Shown here piece by piece: positions 25,286-34,832 of a DNA stretch of 64,000 nt; the first letter of the stretch is position 1; the number at the start of each line of letters is the position of its first letter. A model generated the notes under the pieces. That model saw only the letters and a program-made list of their open reading frames with translations. It did not search any database and was not told where the DNA came from. The stretch is taken from positions 1 through 64,000 of the forward strand of contig CAZEJG010000004.1 of NCBI GenBank assembly GCA_964511625.1, given 5' to 3'. The translations under genes and the position numbers were made by a program. Source of the stretch: Pseudohoeflea sp964511625. Lineage in GTDB: Bacteria; Pseudomonadota; Alphaproteobacteria; Rhizobiales; Rhizobiaceae.

Positions 25286-26140
25286 GTGAAAATCGGCATG
25301 AACATGTTCCTGTGGACGACCCATGTCGCCCGCGAGCACGAAACATTGCTCAGAGACATCAAGGCAGCGGGCTTCGACGGGGTCGAAATTCCCGTCTTCG
25401 ACGGCGACGCGCAGCACTATCGCGACCTTGCCCGGATGCTCGCAGACATCGGCCTCGGCTGTACCGCGGTCACGGCGATGGGCGACCCCTCCATGAACCT
25501 GATCGGATCGGCTTCCGAACGCGCGAAAGGGCTCGACCATATGCGCTCGGTGCTCGACCGCACCGACGCACTCGGCGCCAAGCTCATTTGCGGACCGCTG
25601 CATTCGACGCTCGGTCACTTCACCGGCGTCGGCCCCACTCCGGAAGAATTCGAGCGATCGGTCGAGGTTCAGCGTGAAATTGGAGCGCACGCCGCCGGTC
25701 TCGACATCACCATCGCGCTCGAAGCGCTCAATCGCTTTGAATGCTACCTGCTCAACACCATGGACGGGCTCGCCGCTCACATCAGGGAAATCGACCACCC
25801 GAACATCCGCGCCATGTACGACACGTTTCACGCCAATATCGAGGAGACCGACCCGATCGGCGCGCTCACCCGGAATATCGACGTGGTGGCGCACATCCAC
25901 ATCTCCGAGAATGATCGCGGGGTGCCTGGACGCGGCAACATTCCCTGGGCGGAGACCTATGCCGCGATCAAGGATAGCGGTTACGACGGCTGGCTGACGA
26001 TCGAGAGCTTCGGCCGGGGCCTGCCGGATCTGGCCGCTGCCACCAAGGTCTGGCGAGATTTCGCGGAAAGCCCAGAGGCGGTCTACCGGGAGGGCTACCG
26101 GCACATTGCGGATTCGATGCGGGCGGCAGGCTTCGCCTGA
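25286..26140 (+). CDS. Sugar isomerase/epimerase, D-tagatose 3-epimerase-like TIM barrel
   Basis: A 284-aa TIM-barrel enzyme with E146 (ALEALNRFE), D179 (YDTFHANIEETD), H205 (AHIHISEND) and E240 (LTIESFG). The spacings 33, 26 and 35 are exactly those of D-tagatose 3-epimerase. The phosphate-free substrate loop RGVPGRGNIPW is also typical of that group. The start is a GTG (25286), five bases after GGGAGG. A different, divergently transcribed epimerase with the same catalytic set begins at 25049, so the pathway uses two related epimerases, perhaps on successive intermediates. Followed 115 bp later by another TIM-barrel enzyme. Confidence 0.85.
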   Translation: MKIGMNMFLWTTHVAREHETLLRDIKAAGFDGVEIPVFDGDAQHYRDLARMLADIGLGCTAVTAMGDPSMNLIGSASERAKGLDHMRSVLDRTDALGAKLICGPLHSTLGHFTGVGPTPEEFERSVEVQREIGAHAAGLDITIALEALNRFECYLLNTMDGLAAHIREIDHPNIRAMYDTFHANIEETDPIGALTRNIDVVAHIHISENDRGVPGRGNIPWAETYAAIKDSGYDGWLTIESFGRGLPDLAAATKVWRDFAESPEAVYREGYRHIADSMRAAGFA

Positions 26141-26255
26141 TGCGGGGCCTGAGCGCGCAAGAATTCTGCGGAAAACAGATTCGGGGTCGAAGCCCCGTCC
26201 GCTTTCTGAATATAGTCTGCGGCATGACAACGTTTGAATTATGGGAGGAAAGACA

Positions 26256-27311
26256 ATGAAGACGATGAAGGGTCCGGCCCTGTTCCTGGCGCAGTTCGCC
26301 GGCGACGAAGCGCCGTTCAACTCCTGGGATTCGATCACGAAATGGGCCGCCGACTGCGGCTACAAGGGCGTCCAGGTTCCCTCCTGGGACGGTCGCCTCA
26401 TCGACCTGAAGAAGGCGTCCGAGTCCAGGGATTACTGCGACGAATTCAAGGGCAAGGCGCGGGAGAACGGCGTCGAGGTCACGGAGCTGTCCACCCATCT
26501 CCAGGGCCAGCTCGTCGCCGTGCACCCGGCCTACGATACCGCGTTCGACGGCTTTGCAGCACCGGAAGTGCGCGGCAATCCCAAGGCTCGTCAGGAATGG
26601 GCGGTCAATCAGGTGAAGATGGCGCTCGACGCCTCCGAGCTCATGGGACTGAAGGCGATGGCCACCTTCTCCGGCGCGCTCGCATGGCCCTATATCTATC
26701 CGTGGCCCCAGCGCCCGGCGGGTCTCATCGAAACCGCTTTCGACGAACTCGCCAAACGCTGGAAGCCGCTTCTGGACCATGCGGACAAGCGCGGCGTCGA
26801 CGTCTGTTACGAGATCCATCCGGGCGAAGACCTGCACGACGGCATCACCTACGAGATGTTCCTCGAGCGGACGGGCAATCACGACCGCGCGTGCATGCTC
26901 TACGATCCCTCGCACTACGTGCTGCAGTGCCTCGACTATCTCGACAATATCGACATCTACAAGGACCGGATCCGGATGTTCCACGTCAAGGACGCAGAGT
27001 TCAATCCGACCGGCCGCCAAGGCGTCTATTCCGGCTATCAGGGCTGGGTCGACCGCGCCGGTCGCTTCCGCTCGCTCGGTGACGGCCAGGTGGATTTCGG
27101 CGCCGTTTTCTCCAAGCTGACGGCCGCCGATTTCGACGGCTGGGCCGTGGTCGAATGGGAATGCTGCCTGAAACACCCCGAGGACGGCGCGCGCGAGGGC
27201 GCCGAGTTCGTCAAGGCGCATATCATCCGCGTCACCGAGAAGGCCTTCGACGATTTCGCCGACGGCGGGACCGACGAGGCCGCCAACCGCCGCATGCTGG
27301 GGATCGACTGA
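26256..27311 (+). CDS. Sugar isomerase/epimerase-family TIM barrel, large subtype
   Basis: A 351-aa member of the xylose-isomerase-like family, longer than its two neighbours. Putative metal ligands are E in VCYEIHPGEDLHDG, D in MLYDPSHYVLQ, H in IRMFHVKDAEF and E in VVEWECC. Proteins of this size are often encoded beside a Gfo/Idh/MocA oxidoreductase, as here, and in known cases (the E. coli YcjR/YcjS pair) the two handle 3-keto-glycosides. That is an analogy, not a proof. The ATG at 26256 has GGGAGGA 6 bases upstream; the frame's earlier start precedes that site. Its TGA overlaps the next ATG by one base. Confidence 0.83.
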   Translation: MKTMKGPALFLAQFAGDEAPFNSWDSITKWAADCGYKGVQVPSWDGRLIDLKKASESRDYCDEFKGKARENGVEVTELSTHLQGQLVAVHPAYDTAFDGFAAPEVRGNPKARQEWAVNQVKMALDASELMGLKAMATFSGALAWPYIYPWPQRPAGLIETAFDELAKRWKPLLDHADKRGVDVCYEIHPGEDLHDGITYEMFLERTGNHDRACMLYDPSHYVLQCLDYLDNIDIYKDRIRMFHVKDAEFNPTGRQGVYSGYQGWVDRAGRFRSLGDGQVDFGAVFSKLTAADFDGWAVVEWECCLKHPEDGAREGAEFVKAHIIRVTEKAFDDFADGGTDEAANRRMLGID

Positions 27312-28468
27312 TGGCTATCGAGGGACGCAACGAAAAATACTCTGGCCGCATCCGTCTCGGCATGGTGGGCGGCGGAAACGACGCCTTCATAGGTGGTGTT
27401 CACCGCATCGCCGCCCGCATCGACGACAAGTACGAACTTGTCGCCGGCGCCCTCTCCTCGACGCCGGAAAAGGCGCGCGCCTCGGGCGAGGCGCTCGGCC
27501 TGCCGCGGATCTACGAGGACTTCAAGGAGATGGCGATCCGCGAGGCGCGGCGGAAGGACGGGATCGAGGCCGTCAGCATCGTCACACCCAACCATGTGCA
27601 CTATGCGGCGGCGCGCGAGTTCCTCAAACGCGGCATCCACGTGATCTGCGACAAGCCGCTGACATCGACGCTTGCCGATGCGAAGAAGCTGGTGAAAGCG
27701 GCGGAAGAATCCGACGCACTCTTCATCCTCACTCACAATTACACCGGCTATCCGATGATCCGCCAGGCGCGCCAGATGGTGGCCAATGGCGACCTCGGCA
27801 AGATCCGTGTCGTGCAGGTGGAGTATCCGCAGGACTGGCTGAGCGAGGAACAGGACTTCAAGCAGGCCGAATGGCGCACCGACCCGGCTCGTTCCGGCGT
27901 CGGCGGCTCGACCGGCGACATCGGCACCCATGCCTTCAATCTCGCCTGCTTCGTCACCGGACTGGAAGTCGAAAGTTTGGCCGCCGACATTCAGGCCTTC
28001 GTGCCGGGCCGCAAGGTCGACGACAATGCGCATGTGCTGCTGCGCTTTGCCGGCGGGGCCCGCGGCATGCTGTGGTGCAGCCAGGTGGCTCCGGGCAACG
28101 AGAACGCGCTCAAGCTGCGCGTCTATGGCGAAAAGGGCGGGATCGAGTGGAGCCAGGAAGATCCCAACTATCTCTGGTACACCCCGCTCGGCGAGCCCAA
28201 GCGCCTGATCACCCGCAACGGGGCCGGAGCCGGTGACGCGGCAGCCCGCGTGAGCCGGACCCCGGGCGGCCACCCGGAAGGCTATCTCGAAGGCTTCGCC
28301 AATATCTATTCGGAAGCGGCGGAAGCCATCATTGCGGCGCGGTCGGGCAAGAAGCCCGGCAAGGAGGTCGTCTATCCGACCGTCCAGGACGGACTGGCCG
28401 GCGTGAAATTCGTCGATGCCTGCGTACGCTCGTCGGCGAAGAATGCCGGCTGGGTGAAACTCGACTGA
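27311..28468 (+). CDS. Gfo/Idh/MocA-family NAD(P)-dependent oxidoreductase
   Basis: A 385-aa dehydrogenase with an N-terminal Rossmann fold (RLGMVGGGNDAFIGGVH, ~15-31), a catalytic lysine in HVICDKPLTSTL and a C-terminal alpha/beta domain (~150-380). There, GSTGDIGTHAFN carries the conserved D/H pair. The family oxidises or reduces sugars, inositols and amino-sugars at a secondary alcohol. The start overlaps the upstream stop by one base (TGATG). It is the last gene of the plus-strand operon and ends just before a stable hairpin shared with the convergent liv operon. Confidence 0.88.
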   Translation: MAIEGRNEKYSGRIRLGMVGGGNDAFIGGVHRIAARIDDKYELVAGALSSTPEKARASGEALGLPRIYEDFKEMAIREARRKDGIEAVSIVTPNHVHYAAAREFLKRGIHVICDKPLTSTLADAKKLVKAAEESDALFILTHNYTGYPMIRQARQMVANGDLGKIRVVQVEYPQDWLSEEQDFKQAEWRTDPARSGVGGSTGDIGTHAFNLACFVTGLEVESLAADIQAFVPGRKVDDNAHVLLRFAGGARGMLWCSQVAPGNENALKLRVYGEKGGIEWSQEDPNYLWYTPLGEPKRLITRNGAGAGDAAARVSRTPGGHPEGYLEGFANIYSEAAEAIIAARSGKKPGKEVVYPTVQDGLAGVKFVDACVRSSAKNAGWVKLD

Positions 28469-28477
28469 CACATATCG

Positions 28478-28497
28478 CCGGCGGCTTCGGCCGCCGG
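28478..28497. terminator. Hairpin terminator with TTCG loop between converging operons
   Basis: CCGGCGGC-TTCG-GCCGCCGG, an 8-bp perfect stem with a very stable UUCG tetraloop, lies 9 bp past the oxidoreductase stop and 5 bp from the livF stop. The T-run is weak (TCT), but the position fits termination in both directions. Confidence 0.65.
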
Positions 28498-28502
28498 TCT
28501 CC

Positions 28503-29194
<692 letters not shown>

Positions 29195-29198
<4 letters not shown>

Positions 29199-29944
29199 GG
29201 GGTCTCTCCCAGATAGGCCGTCTGAACGGCCTTGTCGGAGCGGATCGCTTCGGCGTCGCCGGTGGCCACGATCCGGCCGCCGACCATCACCGAGATGCGG
29301 TCTGCGAGCGCGAAGACTGTGTCCATGTCGTGCTCGATCAGCAGGATACCCATATCGCCGCGCAATTCGTCGAGGAGCGCCGAGAGACGCGCCGAGCCAT
29401 CGGCTCCCATGCCCGCCATCGGCTCGTCGAGCAACAGCACGCGCGGTTCGAGCGCCAGGGCGATGGCGATCTCCAGCTGCCGGCGTTCGCCGTGCGAGAG
29501 GCCTGCCACCGGAATGCTCGCGCGGTCGCGCATGCCCACTCGCGTCAGGATTTCCCCGGCCCGGTCTCTCAGCGCGCTCTCGCTGGCGACGGGGCGGAGG
29601 AAGTGGAACACGCCGCCCCGGTGCGGCAACAGCGCCAGGATCACGTGCTCGAAACCTGTCATTGAGGGCGCCAGCGCCGAAACCTGGAAGGAGCGCGCCA
29701 TGCCCATTCCGGCGCGCGCCGTCATCGGCAGGTTCTCGATCGACTTGCCGAGGAGATGGATGGAGCCCGAATCCGGTGCAATCTCGCCGGAGACGAGTTT
29801 CACGAACGTCGATTTTCCCGCGCCGTTGGGGCCGATGAGTGCATGGATCTCGCCAGCGCGGATATCGAGGTCGACACCGTCACAGGCCATCAGCGCGCCG
29901 AAGCCGCGCGAGAGCTTGCTGGTGACGAGGAGCGGCTCAGCCAT
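29195..29944 (-). CDS. livG: Branched-chain amino-acid type ABC ATPase, LivG
   Basis: A 249-aa ATPase: Walker A GPNGAGKST, the LivG-typical MARSFQVSALAPSMTGFEHV, signature LSHGERRQLEIA (an accepted LivG variant), Walker B LLLDEPMAGMG and switch histidine LIEHDMDTVF, all present. I start it at MAEPLLVT (29944), which overlaps the livM stop by 8 bases; the frame is open to 29989 but that part lies deep inside livM. Cytoplasmic partner of LivF. Confidence 0.9.
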
Positions 29945-30932
29945 TCTGAACCGCCTTTCGCGCGCCGGATCGATCGAAGAGACCGGCAAGACCGCCTGAC
30001 CCCATCAACACGATGAGGATGAGCGCGATACCCAGCAGGAACTGCCAGTATTCCGTAAAGCCGCCGAGCACCTGCTCAAGCAGGATGAACACACAGGCAC
30101 CGGCGACCGGGCCGCCGAGACGTCCGACGCCGCCCAGAATGACAAAGACCATGATCTCGCCGGACATGTGCCAGGAGAGCATGGTCGGGCTGACGAAGCG
30201 GTTGAGATCGGCATAAAGCGCGCCGGCGAGCCCGGTGATGACCGCCGAGATGACGAAGGCCGTCAGCAGAACGCGCTTGGGACCAATCCCCAGATTGCCG
30301 AGCCGCAGCGGGTTTTCGCGCGCCATGGTGAGCGCGAGACCGAAGCGCGAGCGCGTCAGGATGGCGATCAGCACCAGCACTACGGCGAGGATGGTGTAGC
30401 AGACGAGGAACCAGACCCAGGGGTTCATGGTCTGCAGCCCACCAAGCTCGTTGCGGACGTAGAAGGAAAGACCGTCCTCACCGCCATAGGCGGGCCAGGA
30501 GACGGCGAAATAATAGAGCATCTGCGCGAAGGCGAGCGTGATCATGATGAAGTAGACGCCGCCCGTCCTGAGCGACAACAGACCCATCGGCAGGCTGAAG
30601 AGGCCGGCTGCGAGCATCGCCACGAGCCAGATGACGGGCGCCGAAGTGGTGCCGGCCAGTTCCACCGGCCAGGTCATCAGCGGCTCGTAGTTGCGCCCAT
30701 GCGAGGCGAGGATTCCGGCCGCATAGCCTCCGATCCCGAAGAAGGCGGCGTGGCCGAGCGAAACCAGCCCGCCATAGCCGAGCGCGATGTTGAGCCCGGC
30801 GCCTGCGAGACCGAAGATCGCCGCCTTGGCTGCGAGTGTAAGGTAGAAGGGCTCATCGCCGAAATAGCCGTAGAGACCGGCGGCGAGCAGGGCCGCCATC
30901 GCGGCGAGGGTGAAAACGAGGTCGCGGCGCAT
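29937..30932 (-). CDS. livM: Branched-chain amino-acid type ABC permease, LivM
   Basis: A 331-aa inner-membrane permease with eight to ten hydrophobic segments. Family motifs seen are GLNIALGYGGLVSLGHAAFFGIGGYAAG (split here: GLVSLGHAAFFGIGGYAA) and VFVILGGVGRLGGPVAGA. It starts 1 bp after livH and overlaps livG. It forms the translocation path with LivH. Confidence 0.92.
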   Translation of the reverse strand: MRRDLVFTLAAMAALLAAGLYGYFGDEPFYLTLAAKAAIFGLAGAGLNIALGYGGLVSLGHAAFFGIGGYAAGILASHGRNYEPLMTWPVELAGTTSAPVIWLVAMLAAGLFSLPMGLLSLRTGGVYFIMITLAFAQMLYYFAVSWPAYGGEDGLSFYVRNELGGLQTMNPWVWFLVCYTILAVVLVLIAILTRSRFGLALTMARENPLRLGNLGIGPKRVLLTAFVISAVITGLAGALYADLNRFVSPTMLSWHMSGEIMVFVILGGVGRLGGPVAGACVFILLEQVLGGFTEYWQFLLGIALILIVLMGSGGLAGLFDRSGARKAVQNG

Positions 30933-30933
30933 C

Positions 30934-31854
30934 TCAGGTCTTCTCCCCGAACAGGCCCGAGGGCCGGAAGACGAGAACGAGCGCCATCAGGATGTAGATA
31001 AGCATCGAAGCGAGCGCAGAACCGGTGGCGTTGGCGCTCGCCGGATCGGTGAAGGTGGCAAACGCCATCGGCAACAGGACGCGGCCCATCGTGTCGGTAA
31101 TGCCGACGAGGATAGCTGCGATCAGTGCGCCGCCGATCGAGCCGATGCCACCGATCACGATGACGACGAAGCCGAGGATGAGAACCGGCTCACCCATACC
31201 GACCTGCACCGACTGAACCGACCCGACCAGCGCGCCGGCAAATCCCGCAAGCGCGGCGCCGAGCGCGAAGACGATCATGTAGAGTTTCGAGATGTCCACG
31301 CCGAGGGCAGCAATCATCTCGCGGTCGGCCTCGCCGGCGCGGATGCGCACGCCGAGCCGGGTGCGGTTGACGGCAAGGAACAGCAGTGCGGCGACGAGGA
31401 GGCCGACGAGAATGATCATCAGCCGGAACAGCGGATAATCGATGCCACCCGGCAGTTGAACCGTGCCCTGCAGCGCCGACGGGATATCGAGATAAAGCGG
31501 ATAGGAGCCAAAGAGCCAGCGGGTGCCTTCGGTGAAGACGAGGATCAGCGCGAAGGTGACGATCACCTGGTCGAGGTGATCGCGGCGATAGAGCCTGCGC
31601 AAGACGAGGGTCTCGACGATCACACCGGCGAAGGCGGCGGCGAAGAAACTGGCCACCAGTCCGAGGGTAAAGGAGCCGGTGGCCGCCACGACCGATGCAC
31701 AGGCAAAGGCGCCGACCATGTAGAGCGAGCCGTGGGCGAGATTGATCAGCCCCATGACGCCGAAGACCAGTGTCAGCCCCGCAGCCATGAGGAAAAGCAT
31801 GACGCCGAACTGCAGCCCGTTGAGGAGCTGTTCGAAGAAAAGCGCTGCGGTCAT
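30934..31854 (-). CDS. livH: Branched-chain amino-acid type ABC permease, LivH
   Basis: A 306-aa inner-membrane permease: start LLNGLQFGVMLFLMAAGLTL, the LivH signature GVMGLINLAHGSLYMVGAF and the C-terminal FRPSGLFG. About eight membrane helices. Its ATG overlaps the stop of the LysE-type gene by 4 bases, so the exporter is translationally coupled to the importer genes. Confidence 0.92.
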   Translation of the reverse strand: MTAALFFEQLLNGLQFGVMLFLMAAGLTLVFGVMGLINLAHGSLYMVGAFACASVVAATGSFTLGLVASFFAAAFAGVIVETLVLRRLYRRDHLDQVIVTFALILVFTEGTRWLFGSYPLYLDIPSALQGTVQLPGGIDYPLFRLMIILVGLLVAALLFLAVNRTRLGVRIRAGEADREMIAALGVDISKLYMIVFALGAALAGFAGALVGSVQSVQVGMGEPVLILGFVVIVIGGIGSIGGALIAAILVGITDTMGRVLLPMAFATFTDPASANATGSALASMLIYILMALVLVFRPSGLFGEKT

Positions 31855-32465
31855 GAGAGCCGGGCGGTGAGCAGTTTGGTGGCGAAGCCCGCGAAGAGGG
31901 CGGCCGATAGCCCGTTGATCCAGCGCGCCATCCGGCGATAGGCCGCCATCGGGCCGGCCCGCGAAAACAGGAAGGCATAGCCAAAATTGATCAGGGCGCT
32001 CTGCAGCGCGACCGCAGCCACGACCACGGCCAGGCTCGAAACGGGTTGTCCGGGCTTGAGGATGACCGAATAGAGCGCGGCGAAGAAGAGGATCGCCTTG
32101 GGATTGGTCAGGTGGATGAAGAGGCCACGCAGATAGGGCCTGGAGCGCGACACCTGCCCTTCACCCACGCCGCCCCTCAAGGCGGCGCGGGCCGACTTCC
32201 AGGCCAGCCAGAAGAGATAGGCGGAGCCGACATAGCGAACCGCCTCGAGCGCCCAGACGTGCCGCGAGGCAAGGGTCGCGAGACCCGCCGCCGTCAAGAC
32301 CGACCAGATGAGCGATCCGGTCAGAACACCGGCGGCCATTCGCATGCCGTCGCCGATCCCCCGGGTCATGGAGGTGGAGGCGATGGCCAGCGTGGCCGGC
32401 CCCGGCGAGGCCTGGGCGATGAGCGCGGCGAGCAGGATCACCGGCAAGCTGATCAGGATGTCCAT
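31851..32465 (-). CDS. LysE/RhtB-family amino-acid exporter
   Basis: A 204-aa membrane protein with the family layout of six hydrophobic segments. Motifs: AQASPGPATLAIAS near the N-terminus, SAYLFWLAWKSAR and FIHLTNPKAILFFAALY in the centre. These proteins export amino acids or homoserine lactone-like compounds. It is placed inside the liv operon, between the binding protein and LivH, with ATGA overlap to livH. An exporter inside an importer operon suggests a safety valve against overaccumulation of the imported amino acid or its degradation product (inference). Confidence 0.88.
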   Translation of the reverse strand: MDILISLPVILLAALIAQASPGPATLAIASTSMTRGIGDGMRMAAGVLTGSLIWSVLTAAGLATLASRHVWALEAVRYVGSAYLFWLAWKSARAALRGGVGEGQVSRSRPYLRGLFIHLTNPKAILFFAALYSVILKPGQPVSSLAVVVAAVALQSALINFGYAFLFSRAGPMAAYRRMARWINGLSAALFAGFATKLLTARLS

Positions 32466-32478
32466 GGTCGGTCCTTCA

Positions 32479-32508
32479 CGGTGGCGCGGATCGGGACCCG
32501 CGCCACCG
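32479..32508 (-). repeat. Perfect 11-bp hairpin between binding-protein and LysE genes
   Basis: CGGTGGCGCGG (32479-32489) and CCGCGCCACCG (32498-32508) pair fully around an 8-base loop, 19 bp past the binding-protein stop on the minus strand. Without a T-run it is more likely a 3'-stabilising or partial-termination element that raises binding-protein levels over the membrane genes. Confidence 0.6.
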
Positions 32509-32527
32509 GCATTCGCCTTTCCGGCGC

Positions 32528-33670
32528 TTACATCTTGCAGTCTTTGGCGTAGGCGTCCGCGTGGTCGGTCATGGCGGTGGCGACGATCTTGTTGGTGTAG
32601 ATATCGCCTTCCTTGACCACCTCGCGGACGTAGATGTCCTGAATCGGATGATGGTTCGGACCGAAGGAGAACTTGCCGCGGACGGATTCGAAGTCGGCAG
32701 CTTCCAGCGCGGCACGGAAACCGTCGGCATCCGAGACCGGCGCCTTGGCGAGTGCCGAAAGGATCAGGTTGCCGGTGTCGTAGCCGTAGGAGGCGTAAAT
32801 CGACGGCAGACGGTCATATTCGGCCTGATAGGCCTCGACGAAGGCCTTGTTGGCCTCGTTGTCGAGGTCCTTCGACCAGTTGGCGGTGTTCTTGACGCCG
32901 AGGGCCGCGTCGCCGACCGCCTGAAGGATATTCTGGTCGAAGGAGAAGGCCGGGCCGATGAGCGGCTGCTCGGCGCCCGACTGGGCGTACTGCTTCATGA
33001 AGGCGATGCCCATGCCGCCGGGCAGGAAGAAGAAGACGCTGTCGGCGCCGGATGCCTTGATCTGGGCGATTTCGGCGGCGTAGTCGGTCTGGCCGAGCTG
33101 GGTGTAGATCTCGCCGGCGAGTTCGCCCTTGTAGTAGCGCTTGAAGCCGGACAGCGAATCCTTGCCGGCCGGGTAGTTCGGCGCCAGGATGAAGGTCTTC
33201 TTGTAGCCCGCGTCGGTCGCGTACTGACCGGCTGCTTCATGAAGATTGTCGTTCTGGTAGGAGACCGAGAAGTAATCCTTGTTGCAGCCGGCACCGGCGA
33301 GTTGCGAGGGAGCGGCGTTGACCGACAGATAGAACTTGCCCTGGCCGACTGCCGACGGCACCACGGCCATGGCGAGGTTGGACCAGATGATGCCCGTCAG
33401 GATGTCGACCTTGTCGGACTGGATCATCTTGTCGGCGATCTGCACGGCCACATCGGGCTTCTGCTGATCGTCCTCGACGACGACCTCGACGTCCTTGTTG
33501 CCGGCCTGCTTCAGCGCCAGCAGGAACCCGTCACGGGCGTCCACGCCGAGGCTCGCGCCACCGCCGGACAGGGTGGTGATTACACCGATCTTCGTCGGTT
33601 CGGCATAGCTCGCCGTTGCCATCAGTGCCGTCATCGCGGCCGCTGCAAGGCCCTTCATCACAATCTTCAT
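32528..33670 (-). CDS. Branched-chain amino-acid type ABC substrate-binding protein
   Basis: A 380-aa periplasmic binding protein of the Leu/Ile/Val (type I fold) class. Signal peptide MKIVMKGLAAAAMTALMATASYA with cleavage near SYA-EP. The mature start TKIGVITTLSGGGASLGVDARDGF, in parts ITTLSGGGASLG and ARDGFLLALKQ, is typical. A cysteine pair region (GAGCNKDYFS, AKDCKM at the end) may form a disulfide. The ATG at 33670 is preceded by GGGGAGAA; the upstream frame to 33745 is not signal-like. First gene of the operon. Ligand could be an amino acid, amide or aromatic acid; the nearby arylformamidase-like gene (divergent) hints at kynurenine or anthranilate chemistry, a weak inference. Confidence 0.9.
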   Translation of the reverse strand: MKIVMKGLAAAAMTALMATASYAEPTKIGVITTLSGGGASLGVDARDGFLLALKQAGNKDVEVVVEDDQQKPDVAVQIADKMIQSDKVDILTGIIWSNLAMAVVPSAVGQGKFYLSVNAAPSQLAGAGCNKDYFSVSYQNDNLHEAAGQYATDAGYKKTFILAPNYPAGKDSLSGFKRYYKGELAGEIYTQLGQTDYAAEIAQIKASGADSVFFFLPGGMGIAFMKQYAQSGAEQPLIGPAFSFDQNILQAVGDAALGVKNTANWSKDLDNEANKAFVEAYQAEYDRLPSIYASYGYDTGNLILSALAKAPVSDADGFRAALEAADFESVRGKFSFGPNHHPIQDIYVREVVKEGDIYTNKIVATAMTDHADAYAKDCKM

Positions 33671-33826
33671 GGAGTTCTCCCCCTCGTGTTGTTTTCGCCC
33701 TCTGCGGGTCCCCGTCCATAAAACCCTGATCCGGTTGGGCGTCAAGCACCGGCGGACGTCGGGACTTGAATCCGCACCCGCGAAGGCCCAAACAGGGCCG
33801 GATTGATAGTTGCAGGGAATACAGAC

Positions 33827-34651
33827 ATGTCAGCCATTGCCGATTGGGACCTCGCCTACTCCAACAGGGACCACTCCCCCGACTGGCCGGACTTCATCGA
33901 GAAATGGACCGCTGCCGCACCCGCCTTCCGCGAGAAGCTGGTGGGCGAAGGCAGACTGCGGGCCGATGTGGCCTATGGCGATGGCGAGCGAAACAGGCTC
34001 GACATCTTCCTGCCCGAGGGCGACCCCAAGGGGCTCGCGATCTTCATCCATGGCGGCTACTGGCGCAGCTTCGACAAGTCGATGTGGTCGCACCTGTCCG
34101 CCGGCGCACTGGCCAACGGTTTTGCCGTGGCGATGCCCTCTTACACGCTGTGTCCCGAGGTCCTCATTTCGGCCATCACCACAGAAATCACGGCGGCAAT
34201 AGAATCCGCGGCCGGCCTGGTGGACGGGCCGATCCGGCTTGCGGGACATTCCGCCGGCGGACATCTGGTCACGCGGATGATCTGCACCGACACGAAGCTC
34301 TCGGCGGCGACGCTCGAACGCATCGGGCCGGTTCTCTCGATCTCGGGAGTTCACGACCTGAGGCCTTTGATCAGGACCGCGATGAACGACGACCTGAAGC
34401 TGAGCGAGCAGGAAGCCGCAACGGAAAGCCCCGCCCTTCTCGTCCCGCTCGAAGGCAGCAGAGTGACCTGCTGGGTCGGCGGAGACGAGTTGCCGGAGTT
34501 CAAGCGGCAGAACGATCTTCTCGCCAATATCTGGACGGGTCTGGGTGCCGACATGCGCGTGGTTCATGAGGCTGGCATGCATCATTTCAGCGTCGTCGAC
34601 AGTCTGGCGGAGCAGCATTCAGCGTTGACGCAAGCCTGGGTTCTGGACTGA
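33827..34651 (+). CDS. Alpha/beta hydrolase, arylformamidase (kynurenine formamidase)-like
   Basis: A 274-aa alpha/beta hydrolase. Oxyanion motif HGGYW is at ~75-79, nucleophile S142 in AGHSAGGH, acid D in WVGGDELPEF, and His in AGMHHFSVVD. The HGGYWR plus GHSAGGHL combination is that of the bacterial arylformamidase-like group, which opens N-formylkynurenine in tryptophan breakdown, though other small-ester esterases share it. The ATG at 33827 has AGGGA at 8 bases and is preferred over a TTG at 33803. It is divergent from the amino-acid ABC operon, which could import its substrate (inference). Confidence 0.82.
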   Translation: MSAIADWDLAYSNRDHSPDWPDFIEKWTAAAPAFREKLVGEGRLRADVAYGDGERNRLDIFLPEGDPKGLAIFIHGGYWRSFDKSMWSHLSAGALANGFAVAMPSYTLCPEVLISAITTEITAAIESAAGLVDGPIRLAGHSAGGHLVTRMICTDTKLSAATLERIGPVLSISGVHDLRPLIRTAMNDDLKLSEQEAATESPALLVPLEGSRVTCWVGGDELPEFKRQNDLLANIWTGLGADMRVVHEAGMHHFSVVDSLAEQHSALTQAWVLD

Positions 34652-34832
34652 GGTCAGCGATACGCCCAATGGCGCGACGCGATGCAGCTACATTTCCCGC
34701 TTGCCGGACCAAGTTGACGGTCTATCTTCTCCAGGAGTTTCACGTCGTGTCCCTCGGCGTCACAGTCCAGCCGTCACTTTCCGACGGTCTAGCGAGTTGC
34801 CTATAGTGAGCCCGAAACGACATAAAGCGCGC

